Source of the DNA: Branchiostoma floridae
Taxonomy: Eukaryota; Chordata; Leptocardii; Amphioxiformes; Branchiostomatidae
Length of the DNA: 64,000 bases
Direction of reading: 5' to 3'
Assembly: GCF_000003815.2 (NCBI RefSeq)
Contig: NC_049982.1
Span: forward strand, 28,208,329-28,272,328
Below the pieces are notes generated by a model. It did no database searches and had not been told where the DNA came from. It worked only from the letters and a program-made list of their open reading frames with translations. The translations under genes were made by a program, and so were the position numbers. This document shows positions 29,738 through 42,058 of the stretch, one piece after another. Within the stretch, counting starts at the first letter, position 1; each line of letters starts with the position of its first letter.

Positions 29738-31075
29738 ATGACATTGGCTAGATATGTACATGTTATGTAAGCATCTTCACATGTGGTATTATGCAAATGA
29801 GATTATCTTGATATTCTGTAATATTGTTTGACAGTAGCATGAGGTCGTCGAATTCTAAGCTTGTTGCACGATGTGAGAAAAAACACACAGCAGATATGTT
29901 CTCTTCAACAGAATAGCTTAAGGGTAGTAATACAGTAACGGAAAACAGAACTATATCCAATGCAGGGTTCTAGTCAGCATCCGTCCTTCCGTCCTTTGAC
30001 AGAATTTTGCCTATACCGTCCCCTGTGACGGGCGAAAATTGGCATGTAAATATTCTAATTGAACCAAGCTGAGTCAATATTTGTCCCTCATAATACAGGA
30101 AATAGTATTTCAGAAAGTCTAGATTTCAACATTTCCCCGGGTAGCATACCCCCAGACCCCCCTCGGATCATCGCGCCTTCGACAGGATTTCCATTCAAAA
30201 TTCAGGGACAGAAAAAAAAATCAGGATGACATTATTGCGATCTGCCAAGAGACAGGCACAAAAAATTAACATTCCCACAGGAGTTGAAAAGCAACGGATG
30301 ATGTTTTCTTATTCTGTATGTTCTTCCAGCTGAAAACCTCAAATAATGCACGTCTTCTAAATTTCAAACTTAATGTTAATTCCATCATCTTATTGTGCCT
30401 GTATCTATGTAACCGGTATAACCACCCTTCCCGTAACACACCAGCTTCACAGGCACTCGGCGCGGCAGCAGCTGGTTATATTACACCGAAGGACCCGTCG
30501 CACCTAACTTTTGCACATCTATCTGCAAGCTTTCTTTGAAACTATCCAGAGAAGATGCCCCTACAGTATTTGGTGATAACAAATTCCACTCTCCGATAGT
30601 TCTGGGAAAGTACGAATTTTTGAACACATCAATCCTAGGTTGGTAACTCTGGTATTTGAAGGCATGACTGTTTCTTGTTCTGTTAAAGTATCATATAAAT
30701 CCACAACAAGTACATTTATGGATGACGTTTTGAAAAAAAAGATGACCCCTCCAAAGACTGTGAGAAGGTACCAAAATAAGAAAATATATCGTGTGGCAGC
30801 CTTGACGGTACTTGTAGAAGTGACAGCGGTGAGGAAAATGTAGCCAATGTGGCAGCCATGACCATAGTTAGTAGTCAAAAATTACCATGCTAACGTCACT
30901 TTGTGCACCTCTTGAATACAGGCATAAACACTAATTGTGTGCTCCCCCACCGAACCCACTTTCGTCACTTGGTGTAGTCCATATTCAATATTGGTATATT
31001 CCACTCCCAGAAGGGAAGTTGGAATTGTAATGTAAGATGGGTTACTATCTAACTTCATTCTTATATGCGTGTATC
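29738..31075. other. No gene recognised; contains one copy of a short dispersed motif
   Basis: About 30235-30420 contains a block (GCCAAGAGACAGGCAC...AAAATTAACATTCCCACAGG) that recurs at 45.7, 46.9 and 48.0 kb. Frames at 30561-30878 (-) and 30640-30843 (+) overlap each other and have no signature. Confidence 0.45.
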
Positions 31076-31175
31076 NNNNNNNNNNNNNNNNNNNNNNNNN
31101 NNNNNNNNNNNNNNNNNNNNNNNNNNNNNNNNNNNNNNNNNNNNNNNNNNNNNNNNNNNNNNNNNNNNNNNNNNN
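31076..31175. other. Assembly gap (100 N)
   Basis: A run of 100 N, the conventional length for a gap of unknown size. Confidence 0.99.
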
Positions 31176-31849
31176 TATCATGCCAATAACCTTTGACCTT
31201 CTGAAACGTTTTCCCGCCTTTTTCGTATCGCTTGCGTATAATTTCTGACAGCGACCGACTCGCCGAGACCAGGTCGTCTGTGGTTGCTTGCTTCGTTCCC
31301 GTAAAACTCTAACAGGAGCAAGGACTGTCAAGGTGCAAGGTAAGAATATACTTACTGTTGATACTGTTCATTATAGTAATAACGTTACTGTATCCAAATT
31401 TCCAGAGCGTATCTCTAAACGGCGCTGTGTAACAGCAAAACCTGTCTTGATTTCGCTCCCGTCCAAGGGCGCCGCCATCTTCTTTGTGTAGTGGTGTATG
31501 ATGGGAAGGAGTGTCGCCATTTTTGATGTGTTGATTTTGGCGTGTAATGTAATGAGCATGTTGTTGTTGTCTTGTATAATAGAGGTTTCACTATAGGCTT
31601 GATCACATTGAAATGTGCCAATTTCTGTTCCATGCCTTTATGACTTGGTATGGAGCAAATTAAAAACAACATTCAGTGCTTCCTCTATCCCCATAACACT
31701 ACCAACAACAAATGCCAATGACTAACGTAAAATTGTAAGCAGAGGTGATGTTTTACCTACTCTCCAAGCAGAAATTGGTGGGGAAAATCGTGACCTTTAC
31801 CTCTCTGTCCTCAAGACTGAATTTCTTACAATAGAAATTATATTCTTGC

Positions 31850-32525
31850 ACTAATATTTCAGTTCTTGTACTAGAAATACATTCCTGTTATCAAGTCTTG
31901 TTACTAGTATTACGTCGACCCGATTAAAGTCACCAGCAACAACTATCCCTATGTCAGGATACTTCACACGGATAGAGTCAATCGTATGCACTAAGTGGTC
32001 GACAAGTAGCTCGTCGTGACCGGAGTTAGGTGGAGAGTACACGACACATACGGTTAGGCTGGAAACGTTCCGTGGAAGATGGTACAGCCAGATTTTAACC
32101 CACAAACACACGAGTTCATCATAGGAACGGAGATGTCGAGAAGACTTGACGGGCGGATGTCTTTGACATAAACTGCGACGCCACCTCCTCGGCGATCGGG
32201 ACGACATTTGGTGAACAAAAAAAAACGTCAACGGACAGAAGCTGGTCGGGTGTTGCCGAGGTAAACCACGTTTCTGAGACCACGGCTATATCAGTGTTGT
32301 TGCTCGAAAGTACGGACTGAAACCCGTCCAGTTTGTTTAACAGCGATCCTGGGTCGAAGATCTGGAATGTTGGTAGCTGATAACCACACCTGGGTCTGTT
32401 GTTGTTGTTTACATTCCGCCGGGGCGTCTTTGTACGATCACAGGTGATAGAGTGCAGGTAACGCTTCTTAAATGGATCAGAGCCGGTGTCACATAGAAAG
32501 TCCGACGCTGATTTGCATATCAAAA
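31850..32525 (-). pseudogene. Broken LINE fragment: endonuclease domain
   Basis: Two overlapping minus-strand frames (32523-32119 and 32231-31851) contain DIAVVSETWFTS and IVVAGDFN. These are the Glu-Thr-Trp and Gly-Asp-Phe-Asn motifs of LINE apurinic-type endonucleases. The middle part (GGGVAVYVKDI) is in yet another frame, so there are at least two frameshifts. The reverse transcriptase half is missing. It is a different family from the LINE at 25-29.7 kb. Confidence 0.7.
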
Positions 32526-32937
32526 GGTGATCAGGTTGTAAAGAAGGTGAGGGTCGATTTGCAAGGATTGTGGAGATATTACGAGCGCAGATTTTACCAG
32601 CTTTCTTCCCTCTCTGTCTACTTCTTCTGAATAGTCCGTACTAGGTTTTCAGCTTTCCCTCGGCTTGCAGTTCAATGAAACCCGGTGATGACCATCACCG
32701 CAGTCCTCTTAGGAAGCCAGTGGAGTAACGTAGAACTCCAATGGACGCCATTTGAAATTTCAAAAGACAAACTTCGACCACACAGCACGACCAAACGTCG
32801 GATACTCCTCCAAAAGTCCGCACAGTACGAAATAAAAGAGAAGCCAAGCGGTACACAGGACTGCTGGACGTACAATATGTGAATAATGCACTTCGAATTC
32901 AAGCTGTTTAGACTAAAGAGAGAGACACCTTTAATAA

Positions 32938-33252
32938 GCGCCGTACCTACAAATACGTGCTGTCTACGTGCCAAAACGTAGGCAATCTTTTGGTGTCCGT
33001 TAGTGGTAAGTACAGTCTCCGTACGAACTCGTAGGGAGTCCGACGGATTTTGGAGCACTCAGACACGCCGTAGAAATTTAAATGCATGCAGAACTCCCTC
33101 TGCGTTCGGGCTGCGGATTCGCCCTCCGTACGTGCCAGTACGGGCGACGCGCCTGCCATGTACAGCCTCAACGTTTTCAGGAATACGTGGCGGACGTGGC
33201 CTCCACAAAAAAAACGTACGGACAAATTGCACGCACGGCGGGTTGTGCCCCA
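32938..33252. mobile_element. MITE, 'AGGGCACAACCCGCCGTAC' family, copy 2
   Basis: Very similar to 22974-23297 along its length (TACAAATACGTGCTGTCTAC; GACGTGGCCTCCA). The left end is truncated. Confidence 0.75.
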
Positions 33253-34689
33253 GGCTTTAGACGCTAGAGTAGGGGAGAGCTAAAAAGCTTGCGGCTGACC
33301 TACACGAGCGCCAATAGAATGATATTAATTTTACATTTCCAGATTATGTCTACAGATTTCCTTTTTCCATCTTGATTTTACATTTTAGGATTATCTTTAC
33401 AAAGCGTTTCAATGTAATATTTAGTTTCCAGGACCACTTTTTCTAAATATCATATAAAGCAATCAGGGAACAGACGACGGGCGCTGTCGCCAGGAATGTC
33501 GCCCAAACTTGGTGCCGCGTCGAGCGTCCTCTCTTCACTTTCTTGCTTCGCCGTTCTCCGCTTGACCAGACCCGAATATAGTCCTAGACGTATACACCTC
33601 CGAAAGAAAGTAAACACAACGTAGCGACTTTAGGGTACAGTGGGGAACTTGGGGATCCTCCGTTATTTATTTCAACCATAAAGGCCACACTAATTTTGTT
33701 TGGAATGACAGCAATAAAATCATTTCTTTCAGTAAGAGATATGATGGAATCTGTTCATCAATCTTGCCACAATGCGATACTAAGTGCATTTAGATTCATA
33801 ATAGTATACCTGGCACCCCTCAAACTCAATAGTATCGCCCAGAACCAATATGCTTTGCACAAGTCAGTTGCCAAGGTTACCGGTGGTTAAGCAGCGCGCA
33901 TGCGTGCCTATTTTAGTAAACAGCGTCATTCCGAGGTAAGAGTTACTGCACAGACAACATACTAGTACTAGTATACAGAAGGGCAGTGGACTTGAGTCAC
34001 AACTTGTATCACAACTTAGAGCAAGTCGTAGAGAAGCTGTGGTTTTGTCACGCATACTACAAGGTATGAATTCTATTTTATTATGTTTATAAATTATTTT
34101 AAGCTACGTATACCGCTAATAGATGGGTTAGATATAGTAGAAAATGGTACGGCGTTGGCAGAAAATTTCCTCGTAAGTTTACTACTCCTTCAAAGTACCA
34201 AACTGATCATTTTTCGTCGTAAGTTATTTGTAAATTAGTAATCGTCTACTACTAGGTTGGTAGCACTGAGTCGAAAATGTTTGTTTACACAAAACGTGTT
34301 GTCTAGTACGCTGTGCAAATCCTGGTTGCTATGAGGAAACGCCCATCGAGGAATTGTTCGCCCGACTGACTCTGCTCACGCGTCTCCTTGAAATCATTAT
34401 GTGTTGTAAAATAGCCAATTTACCGCTACTCGCGATCGTTTTTTTTTTAAAGTAAAGTACGCATATCTAGTCAGACGACAAGCCTGGTCGAGACACGGCA
34501 CTCGTTGTATCAAAATGGTCCGCCAGGCTGCCCAGGTCGCTGGAGAAATAGTTGTCTTCAAAAGGTAATAAAACAATTTCCGAGCATATGCCACCACGCC
34601 CTTTGCTTTTGCGCTCACGAAATGTGTGTCCATTCTGCATATAGTGAGGAAATGCACGCGATCGGAGTTAGCGTGAAGTTGAGTTAAGC
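33253..34689. other. Upstream region of the SRPBCC gene
   Basis: No coding sequence is supported. A strong donor (CTACAAG|GTATGA) at 34063/34064 could end a non-coding first exon of the SRPBCC gene, because that gene's ATG exon begins with an acceptor (TTTATGCAG, 35524). A 16-codon frame 34515-34564 also ends at a donor but has no partner in phase. Confidence 0.3.
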
Positions 34690-34973
34690 TAAGGACACAA
34701 CCCGCCGTACGTGCGATTTGTCCGTCCGCCACGTATTTCTGAAAGTGCAGGGAGGGAGTACGTCAACGCACGTCACTCGCACGGTCGCGCAAGGTGCAGA
34801 CAAAGTTTTGCCTGCACGTAAAGTTCTACGGCGTGTCTCTGTGCTCCAAAATCCGTCGAATTCCCCACGAGTTCGTACGGAGGCGGTACTTACCACTTAT
34901 GGATCCCAAAATATTGCCCACGTTTTGGCACGCAGACAGCACGTACTTGCACGTACGGCGGGTTGTGTCCTTA
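34690..34973. mobile_element. MITE, 'AGGGCACAACCCGCCGTAC' family, copy 3 (inverted)
   Basis: 284 bp, TAAGGACACAACCCGCCGTA to ACGGCGGGTTGTGTCCTTA. The interior is the reverse complement of the other two copies. Confidence 0.75.
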
Positions 34974-35329
34974 TATTAGAACATGACACGAACGTGCGAT
35001 TCGTCAAGCGCCACTATCTTTACACGCGTGCGGTTACTCACCTAACACTGTACCTCCGCACTGTAACGTTACCTCCGCGATACAGTATCTGCGTGCGAAG
35101 TTGATTCCTATGTGGGGTAAATTTGGGCCTCCTACTTGTTTGCCGTGGATCTGCAGCGTCGTTTGTTTTGTGGATGTTTGTGTGTCCGACGAATTTCTTA
35201 GGAACCTGTGGATGGGTCGCGACTATAACATGATTTAATAGGTGTTGTGACCCCGATATTTGTTAAGCACTGTATGGCCTTCTGGTGGCTGAACTTAATT
35301 AGTACTGCAGCTATCTTTTATACACTACA

Positions 35330-35500
35330 GTAGAAGCCGCTTAATTGCATACCCCATTTGCCAGTGAATTTCGTGCAACTATCCGAATGATGCGATCAAG
35401 CAAAGTTATTAAGCTAGGCCGCTCATCATGGGATTTGGGGATTTCGTGCAATTAACGGAAGTTTGCAATTATCACTTGTGCAATTAACTGATTATTCACT
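35330..35500. repeat. Possible pogo/mariner-type MITE relic
   Basis: CAGTAGAAGCCGCTTAATTG at left, and several GTGCAATTAAC/GCAATTATCAC blocks at right, resemble ends of non-autonomous Tigger/pogo elements. The inverted repeat is imperfect. Confidence 0.35.
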
Positions 35501-35571
35501 TAAATGGGCGTTATGTTTATGCAGGGTTATCTTAGAAAGGATCTCAAGACTACCAAAAGACATCAGCAACT

Positions 35572-38500
35572 ATGTCTCTTCAACGCTTCCTGGAGGGTGT
35601 CGAGGTTCCAGATGGTAAAGTAACTTTTTTATTTCTTCTTGATGCATAAATCTTTTTGCCATATCGTTTTTGTTGTCGTGCGGAGCAAGACGGCAAATAG
35701 TAAGTCTGGCAACAGCGGTGAAATCTGTGAAATTTGTAAACTTCTGCAAAAGTTTTTTTGTACTAAGGAATTGGTGGACAATTTTAAGTGGGCATACTCA
35801 GCGAATTGCTCTGTTGACAATATGTAAAAGGAAAGAACATGTAAAAAAAAGATCTCGTTTCGACCATGTCTCATTTTCCCGAATTTCATAACAATGTCCA
35901 GATATGTTTTGTTCTTGTCTCGGGAACCTTGACCTTTGACATATCACCTACAACGCATTTCGATGCACATGCGCACTTAGAATCGTGAACATCCTTAGTT
36001 GACGACATACTCCACTAGAGTCTTTCTACGTGTCGTACCAACTTTAGTATAGTAAAAAGGTCATTTATGACACTCCGTCTTTTTAAGGAAATCTTTATTA
36101 ACGATACAAAAGTACAGCGAATTTCGTAAGGTCTATAACAACAACTTACAGTACAGCTAAACAGACATAAACGGCCATCTATGGATATGAATAAGTCAAC
36201 ATATTGGGTCCTGCATGTCATTTACACTATTGGTTCTACTGTATAAGCATTCGTAGATATGTTTGCATACTGAATCCATAACAAAGTAACGTTCGTCTTC
36301 GATCTTCGTATTTGGGTAGAATGGACAAAACCTCTGGTCACGGTGAATTTTGTTATATATCCCGGCTTGTACATTTAGTTTGTGACTACCGATTCTTATC
36401 TTTGTGATTGCTCTACGAATTTCAAAACCGTGTACATTCGAAGGCTATTTTTTTTGTACGTATCTTTTATTTAGCGTAGAATAAATGGAAAGTTTTGTTG
36501 GCTTTATTTTACCAGAGTACATGGAGTTTGGGAAGGAGATCACCGTGACCCACACAGAAGTAGTTCCGGTGTCAGCGGAAGTGTACTGGACGGGCTTTGA
36601 CGACTACTTCCATCTGCAAGACTTTGTGGGCATGCATGAGAACATGACGACCATCAAAGGTAACGAAGCAGAACCCCCAGCCTTTATATGGTCAAGATTT
36701 TTAACATAAGAAGCATACCTATCAGCTGGTTTCAGGCAAAATACAATTACCAATAAATTGATACAAAAATACTTTTGATATCAGTGCTCTAGATTATATA
36801 GGGATATATAGCATAGAGTTTCTATTATTCTGTGTATCTGATTTGCTGCACTTCGCCCCAGTGGGGCATAGAAATGCAATAAACGTCACTATCATTCTCA
36901 GTTTTACTGTCTTTTGTGTTGCCTTTAGGAGACGGAGGGGTTGGGACCGTGATCGAGTTTGACTTCTTAGGCGGAAGGACCCAAGAGGAGCTTGTCCAAA
37001 AAGATGAAGACACCAAGACTTGGGCCATCGCCATGTTGGGCAGCAACCCTCTCTTCACATCCTACTTAGCCACCGTGAAGGTGAAATGACTGATCATATC
37101 CCATGAATATGATTCTGATTATATCGCCTTGTAACCTCGTAGGGCAAAATCCAGTAGATCACTGGGTCTAGCCCATGCAAAATTTGCAATGTTGCAAATT
37201 TTATAACATTATCATCACTAATATTTACAATATTTACTGTATTGAAGGTGGATGAAGATACGAGTGAGACAGCAAAAGTTACCATGAGCATCAAGGGGAT
37301 AGTGGCCCTCCAGGACTACAACAAGAGAAAGGACCACATCGCCTTCACGAAGTACATGCTGCGTAACCGCATCAATGAGGTATGGAATATATCCTCTTCT
37401 GTGTATCGTTTATACTATTACACATTAACCCTATTCAGATCACTTTTTTTTTAAATTGAAGGTGGTGGATATAATATGGCGGAGCCCAACTGCTATCTTG
37501 CTGTTACATTTTTGTAGCATACCTTGAAGTTTTTTGGGAATACCGTTCTTTACGGTTCCAGCCAATACAGTCAAATTGATGACGTCGTAATTACGTCATT
37601 CTACATTATAGTAGCGCTAAATTTCTTAAATTCTTTAGATCTTATGTCTATATCATTCTTTGAAAATTGATGGCTATATGATAACTCGTTTAGGAGTTAC
37701 AGGAGTCAGAAGGGGCAGGTCTCAAAAGCCCTCCGCCAATCTAGGGATTATCAAAAAAGCCCGGTCTGAATAGGGTTAAAGATTGTAAGAAAAACAACCT
37801 CCAATGAACCGGGACGTTACTATTTACTAGCATATAACCCCCTTTGACCCGTTGCTTGATAAACCTCAAGGAAAAGGGCCCAGGAAAAGGTGAAAACACC
37901 TAAATTGATTCCAACCATCATCCAAACATTATTCATTGATTACTATCTGTAAGGGATCTTTACCCGTCTGACCACATGGACAAAAGAATGGAATCACAGC
38001 AGACAACAGGGAGTGATTTGCATATTAACTGACATTTCAGCTCGCAGGTGGTAAATTATCGTTTTAACGGACATACAAGTTCTGCTAGAATGGGAATATG
38101 GACAAATATTCTTTAAATGTAAATAATCTACAACTTCTGAATACACCTCTTGCAGATCATGGCCGTCATTTCGGAGAAGAAGGGCGACATCTTACCCTTC
38201 GAATTCGATGTCGACTGCTCCTTCAAGACTCTGTGGGACATGGTGAGCGACTGGGCGAACGTCTCCTGGGTGATGGGCGCCACAGACGTGGAGATTGTAC
38301 CCGACTACCAGGCCAACGATCTGCGAAGAAAGGTCTTCTTCGGGTCACATTTTATGGAAGAACGCCATGTGCAGACGATCGACCATCCTGCCAGTACGAC
38401 CTACGAGTTTGGCAAGAATGACACCGTGGGCGTTCTGCATTATCGTGGCAAGGTAAGCACAGAAAATTTTAACGTGTAGACAAACTGTTTTGTAGTACTA

Positions 38501-39091
38501 AAATGCAAGTTCATCTGTGAGGGTAGGTGACATTATGTACAATTTGCCTCCGCACACAAATATATGCTGATACCGACTTCCAAGCACCTTTGACCCTTTG
38601 CTGACGTCACACTTCAAGTCTGGTTGTGTGACTTAGGCTTTGGGTCATTTCATCTTCATAAGGATCATAAGACTGATCGAAAGCTTTTTGGTAAGCGTTT
38701 TATGTTTGTGTCGGATGTAAAGTAATTAATTGTAACATACTGTTTTGTAGTTTGCGTGTGAGGATGATAAATAGCCATCATTCTCGAGGGTCTGAACGGT
38801 GGCCTGCGACGATTAACGGTGAATCAAAATAGCTCGCTACACCTCACGGGCTAGCTATAGGGGAAAACGGCATACAGACCCTCATACATGAAATCCATTT
38901 TTCACTCATAGCTGGAGCTGATCAAGTTGGATGAGACGAAGACCAAGGTCAAGTACACCTCCTACTTTACTCCTCAACCCGGAGCAGACCCCAAAACTAC
39001 CATCAAGGCGCTGATGGAACCCCGCTTTGACTGGATTCAGGCAACGTTTGCGGAGAAGCGTTCACTTTTCTCTTCATGTTGCCTTTTGTGA
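35572..39091 (+). CDS. Two-domain SRPBCC (START/Bet v1-like) protein
   Basis: Six exons: 35572-35614, 36516-36659, 36929-37080, 37248-37379, 38156-38452, 38912-39091. All have GT-AG borders and joining phases (1, 1, 0, 0, 0); together they give 315 residues. No signal peptide or membrane segment is seen, so it is probably cytosolic. There are two repeats of a helix-grip fold domain. The first, about residues 18-155, has VPVSAEVYWTGFDDYFHL and IKGDGGVGTVIEFDFLG, the 'GDGGVGT' turn of polyketide-cyclase/Bet v1-like proteins. The second, about 165-300, has VDCSFKTLWDMVSDWANVSW and a C-terminal amphipathic helix DPKTTIKALMEPRFDW. Such folds bind lipids or other hydrophobic ligands; the ligand is unknown. 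The end is taken at TGA 39089-39091 because the frame stays open past the helix. A non-coding 5' exon is implied. Intron 4 holds a piggyBac-type MITE. Confidence 0.85.
37429..37775. mobile_element. piggyBac-type MITE, short copy
   Basis: 347 bp between TTAA tetranucleotides (37425-37428 and 37776-37779). Ends are CCCTATTCAGATC and CCCGGTCTGAATAGGG. The interior (AAGGTGGTGGATATAATATG, GCGGAGCCCAAC) matches parts of 42059-43002, of which it is a deletion relative. It is in intron 4 of the SRPBCC gene. Confidence 0.8.
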
Positions 39092-39378
39092 GCCGCTGCA
39101 GCGTGGTGACATTTGGTAAACTTTGGCAGCCAGCTTAAACCATCTAAAACCTTCCATAGATATTGAAATTTGCACTGGAAAGAAAAGACAAGAAAACATT
39201 CGTGTTCATTACACCAGAATATGAGTTCAGGTACGCACCACTATGAGCTAGTTGACTGATTCTTCAAATTAATTGACGATTTAATACCCTGTCACACATA
39301 CATGTCGTCAACCATGGCCTTCAGATCTGAACCTTGCCGAAGCTTTTCCTAAGACCATGGTTTCGGGTGAGCAAGGCC

Positions 39379-39539
39379 TAATCTCCAAGCAGTTCCTACT
39401 GTAGCATTGTTAAGTTAAGATAGTATCAAAAGCTGCCAGAGGACTGAAGCCGGCTTAGGATTTTGTATGCGACCGGAGGTATCAAAACACACAACTTTTG
39501 ATACTATCTTATTCTTCCGTAGGATCTGCTTGGAGATTA
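39379..39539. mobile_element. MULE-type MITE, copy 1, 9-bp duplication
   Basis: 161 bp, TAATCTCCAAGCAG to CTGCTTGGAGATTA. Flanked by AGCAAGGCC (39370-39378) and AGCAAGACC (39540-39548), 8/9 matching. Mutator-like elements make 9-bp duplications. Confidence 0.8.
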
Positions 39540-39629
39540 AGCAAGACCATATGGTTATCGAGTTTTTCTACATAATGTTGCACACATTATTTGTACAAGC
39601 CATCTTTAAAATGACGTCTTAATCATTTT

Positions 39630-40750
39630 AAAAAGTCATTTGTTGCTATCAGAAGAAAGAATAGGAGCTAGAATAATGAATTTCAGTTTACTCCTAAAAG
39701 TACCGAGCTCGACCTTGGTTAGGAAGTGCATGGTTGGGAGCAAAGCCGTGGGAAGGCCGTGCATGTGTAACATGGGATTTATACTCAGTGTATGAGCATC
39801 TCATGATGAGTATATTTCGAAGTTTCATTTCAGGGGATTATTTCGGCCATACCATTAAGGCCATTGCAGTAAGAAGCATTGTGCACTGACATATAGTTGT
39901 TGTTGATGCTTTAATCTATTTTCAAAAATTCCATGGATGATTTAGGGTAATTTCGGTAATGTAGCAGTTAAAATAACTTTGTTTGCAAATCTTATCAAAT
40001 CGGATAGATCCTTAGCACTTTTCTATCTGGTGTGTAATGGACATTCTTTCTCATCTTATTTTTTCTACTTTCTTTAAACTGCAAAGTGAATGGGTGTATT
40101 GGCCACTGTGTATTAATCTCCAAGCAGATTCCTCCGGTGGCTTAAAACAGTAACATAAGCTGTGGCAGATTCCGCGGTGGCAAATTTTTCCCTCTGCCGG
40201 CTGAAGTCCTTCCCCAGCTTATGTTACTGCTTTAAGCCACCGGAGGAATCTGCTTGGAGATTAACTGTGTATATCATTCTAGCATGTCAGTATATGAATG
40301 ACTTATATTGCACTTATGATAGTTAAGATGTCCTAAGAAGCTGGGACTTGATTTGGCCCTGAATACGTAAAACATAGCCTAATAGAAAACTTGCAATACT
40401 TACAAGTCAGAACTCAATTAGAAACTATTCTAACGGTGATAGCATAATTACCTCTAATATTTGAATTGTTATGCTGGTCAGAAAACATGTTTATATGCAT
40501 TTCTGTATCTTACTAATATGCTATTCATCATCCATATTATCTGCATGACTCACAACTGAGGGAGTATTTCAATACAGTTACTAGCAAAATACGATATGAA
40601 ATCATATGCAGATTGTCAAATTTGTTTGGTGGGGTGTGTCTTAGGATTAGAAGTTTATTTGATATAAGATGTGAATGATGGTAAAGGAATTATAATCTGC
40701 ACTCATAATTTTGGCTTTGCAATCATTAAACTATGAATCAATGGGCAAAG
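39630..40750 (+). repeat. Long diverged repeat, copy 2 (with 23690-24640)
   Basis: Colinear with the 23.7-kb copy but interrupted by the MULE-type MITE at 40114-40263, which the other copy lacks. It runs up to the 431-N gap. Confidence 0.6.
40114..40263. mobile_element. MULE-type MITE, copy 2, perfect 9-bp duplication
   Basis: 150 bp, TAATCTCCAAGCAGATTCC to GGAATCTGCTTGGAGATTA. Flanked by ACTGTGTAT at 40105-40113 and 40264-40272. Confidence 0.88.
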
Positions 40751-40763
40751 GACCAGCTACAAT

Positions 40764-41194
40764 NNNNNNNNNNNNNNNNNNNNNNNNNNNNNNNNNNNNN
40801 NNNNNNNNNNNNNNNNNNNNNNNNNNNNNNNNNNNNNNNNNNNNNNNNNNNNNNNNNNNNNNNNNNNNNNNNNNNNNNNNNNNNNNNNNNNNNNNNNNNN
40901 NNNNNNNNNNNNNNNNNNNNNNNNNNNNNNNNNNNNNNNNNNNNNNNNNNNNNNNNNNNNNNNNNNNNNNNNNNNNNNNNNNNNNNNNNNNNNNNNNNNN
41001 NNNNNNNNNNNNNNNNNNNNNNNNNNNNNNNNNNNNNNNNNNNNNNNNNNNNNNNNNNNNNNNNNNNNNNNNNNNNNNNNNNNNNNNNNNNNNNNNNNNN
41101 NNNNNNNNNNNNNNNNNNNNNNNNNNNNNNNNNNNNNNNNNNNNNNNNNNNNNNNNNNNNNNNNNNNNNNNNNNNNNNNNNNNNNNNNNNNNNN
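40764..41194. other. Assembly gap (431 N)
   Basis: A run of 431 N. Frames reported across it are meaningless. Confidence 0.99.
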
Positions 41195-41399
41195 ACGTTG
41201 ATTCCGGCAGGTGTGGCGAGGTGGACCTAAATATGGAAACTTTGGTGTAAACAATCGCCAGAAGTGACCGCTGCAATTTTCTCGTGACGTGTTGACTGCA
41301 TGGACCCAACACACCGAGGTAGTATCGCTATCTCCGGTTCGATAGTTCGAAACAAAACCAGAAGCTGAAATTCAGCAAACCATTAACAAAGTCAACCTG

Positions 41400-41750
41400 C
41401 ACAGGAGAAGACAGATGTTGGCCGCCTTCGACAGGAGCGCATTCAGGATATCCAGAATGCGCTTCTTCGCTTGCGACGTGTTCTGGATATCCTAGAAGCG
41501 CTTTTAGGATAGACGCAGATTTTGGATGCAGATCTATCCCAAATGTGCTTCTATCCCAAAAGCGCTTCTAGGATATCCAGAATGCGCTCCTTCGCTTGCG
41601 ACGTATTCTGGATATCCCAGAAGCGCTTTTGGGATAAAGCACATTTTATCCCAGAAGCGCTTTTTAGGATAGACGACAAGATACTTTTCTTGTTAGACGA
41701 ACATCTGCTTCTATCCCAGAAGCACTTTTGCGATAGAATACAACCTGGGA
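41400..41750. repeat. Array of 'TATCCCAGAAGCGCTTTT' motifs in both orientations
   Basis: GGATATCC, AGAAGCGCTT and GGGATA motifs recur about ten times in both directions, giving many short palindromes. A related stretch with the same flank (AAATATGGAAAC) is at 43210-43510. Confidence 0.7.
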
Positions 41751-42058
41751 ACTGAATGGCTTGGGGAATTGATCAATGTGCAGCTGGACGTTTTCACTGA
41801 CTGTCATCATGTTTTATTATGGTACATTTTGTAATACATTTTATATGGTACATTTTGTAGTACATCTTGGGATGCACTATTAAGAATTGCTTTCTGTGTC
41901 TTCCAGGCACAATTAGATTGATGAAAATCATATAGTGAGAATCAAAAGGACAAAATAGTGTTTAATCTGCATGGAATTAAGTTTGATAAATGTCCCATTA
42001 TCTGTGTACACTGTATACATATTGTATTCAGCATTGTATAATTACCTCTGTGCATTAA

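Noticed and set aside
30561-30878. 105-codon minus-strand frame
   Set aside because: No signature, overlapped by a plus-strand frame of similar length.
34515-34564. Candidate first coding exon (MVRQAAQVAGEIVVFKR then GTAATA)
   Set aside because: Ends in phase 2 and does not join the SRPBCC frame at 35525; no homologue recognised.
40711-41314. Frames of 165-193 codons
   Set aside because: They consist mainly of translated N from the assembly gap.
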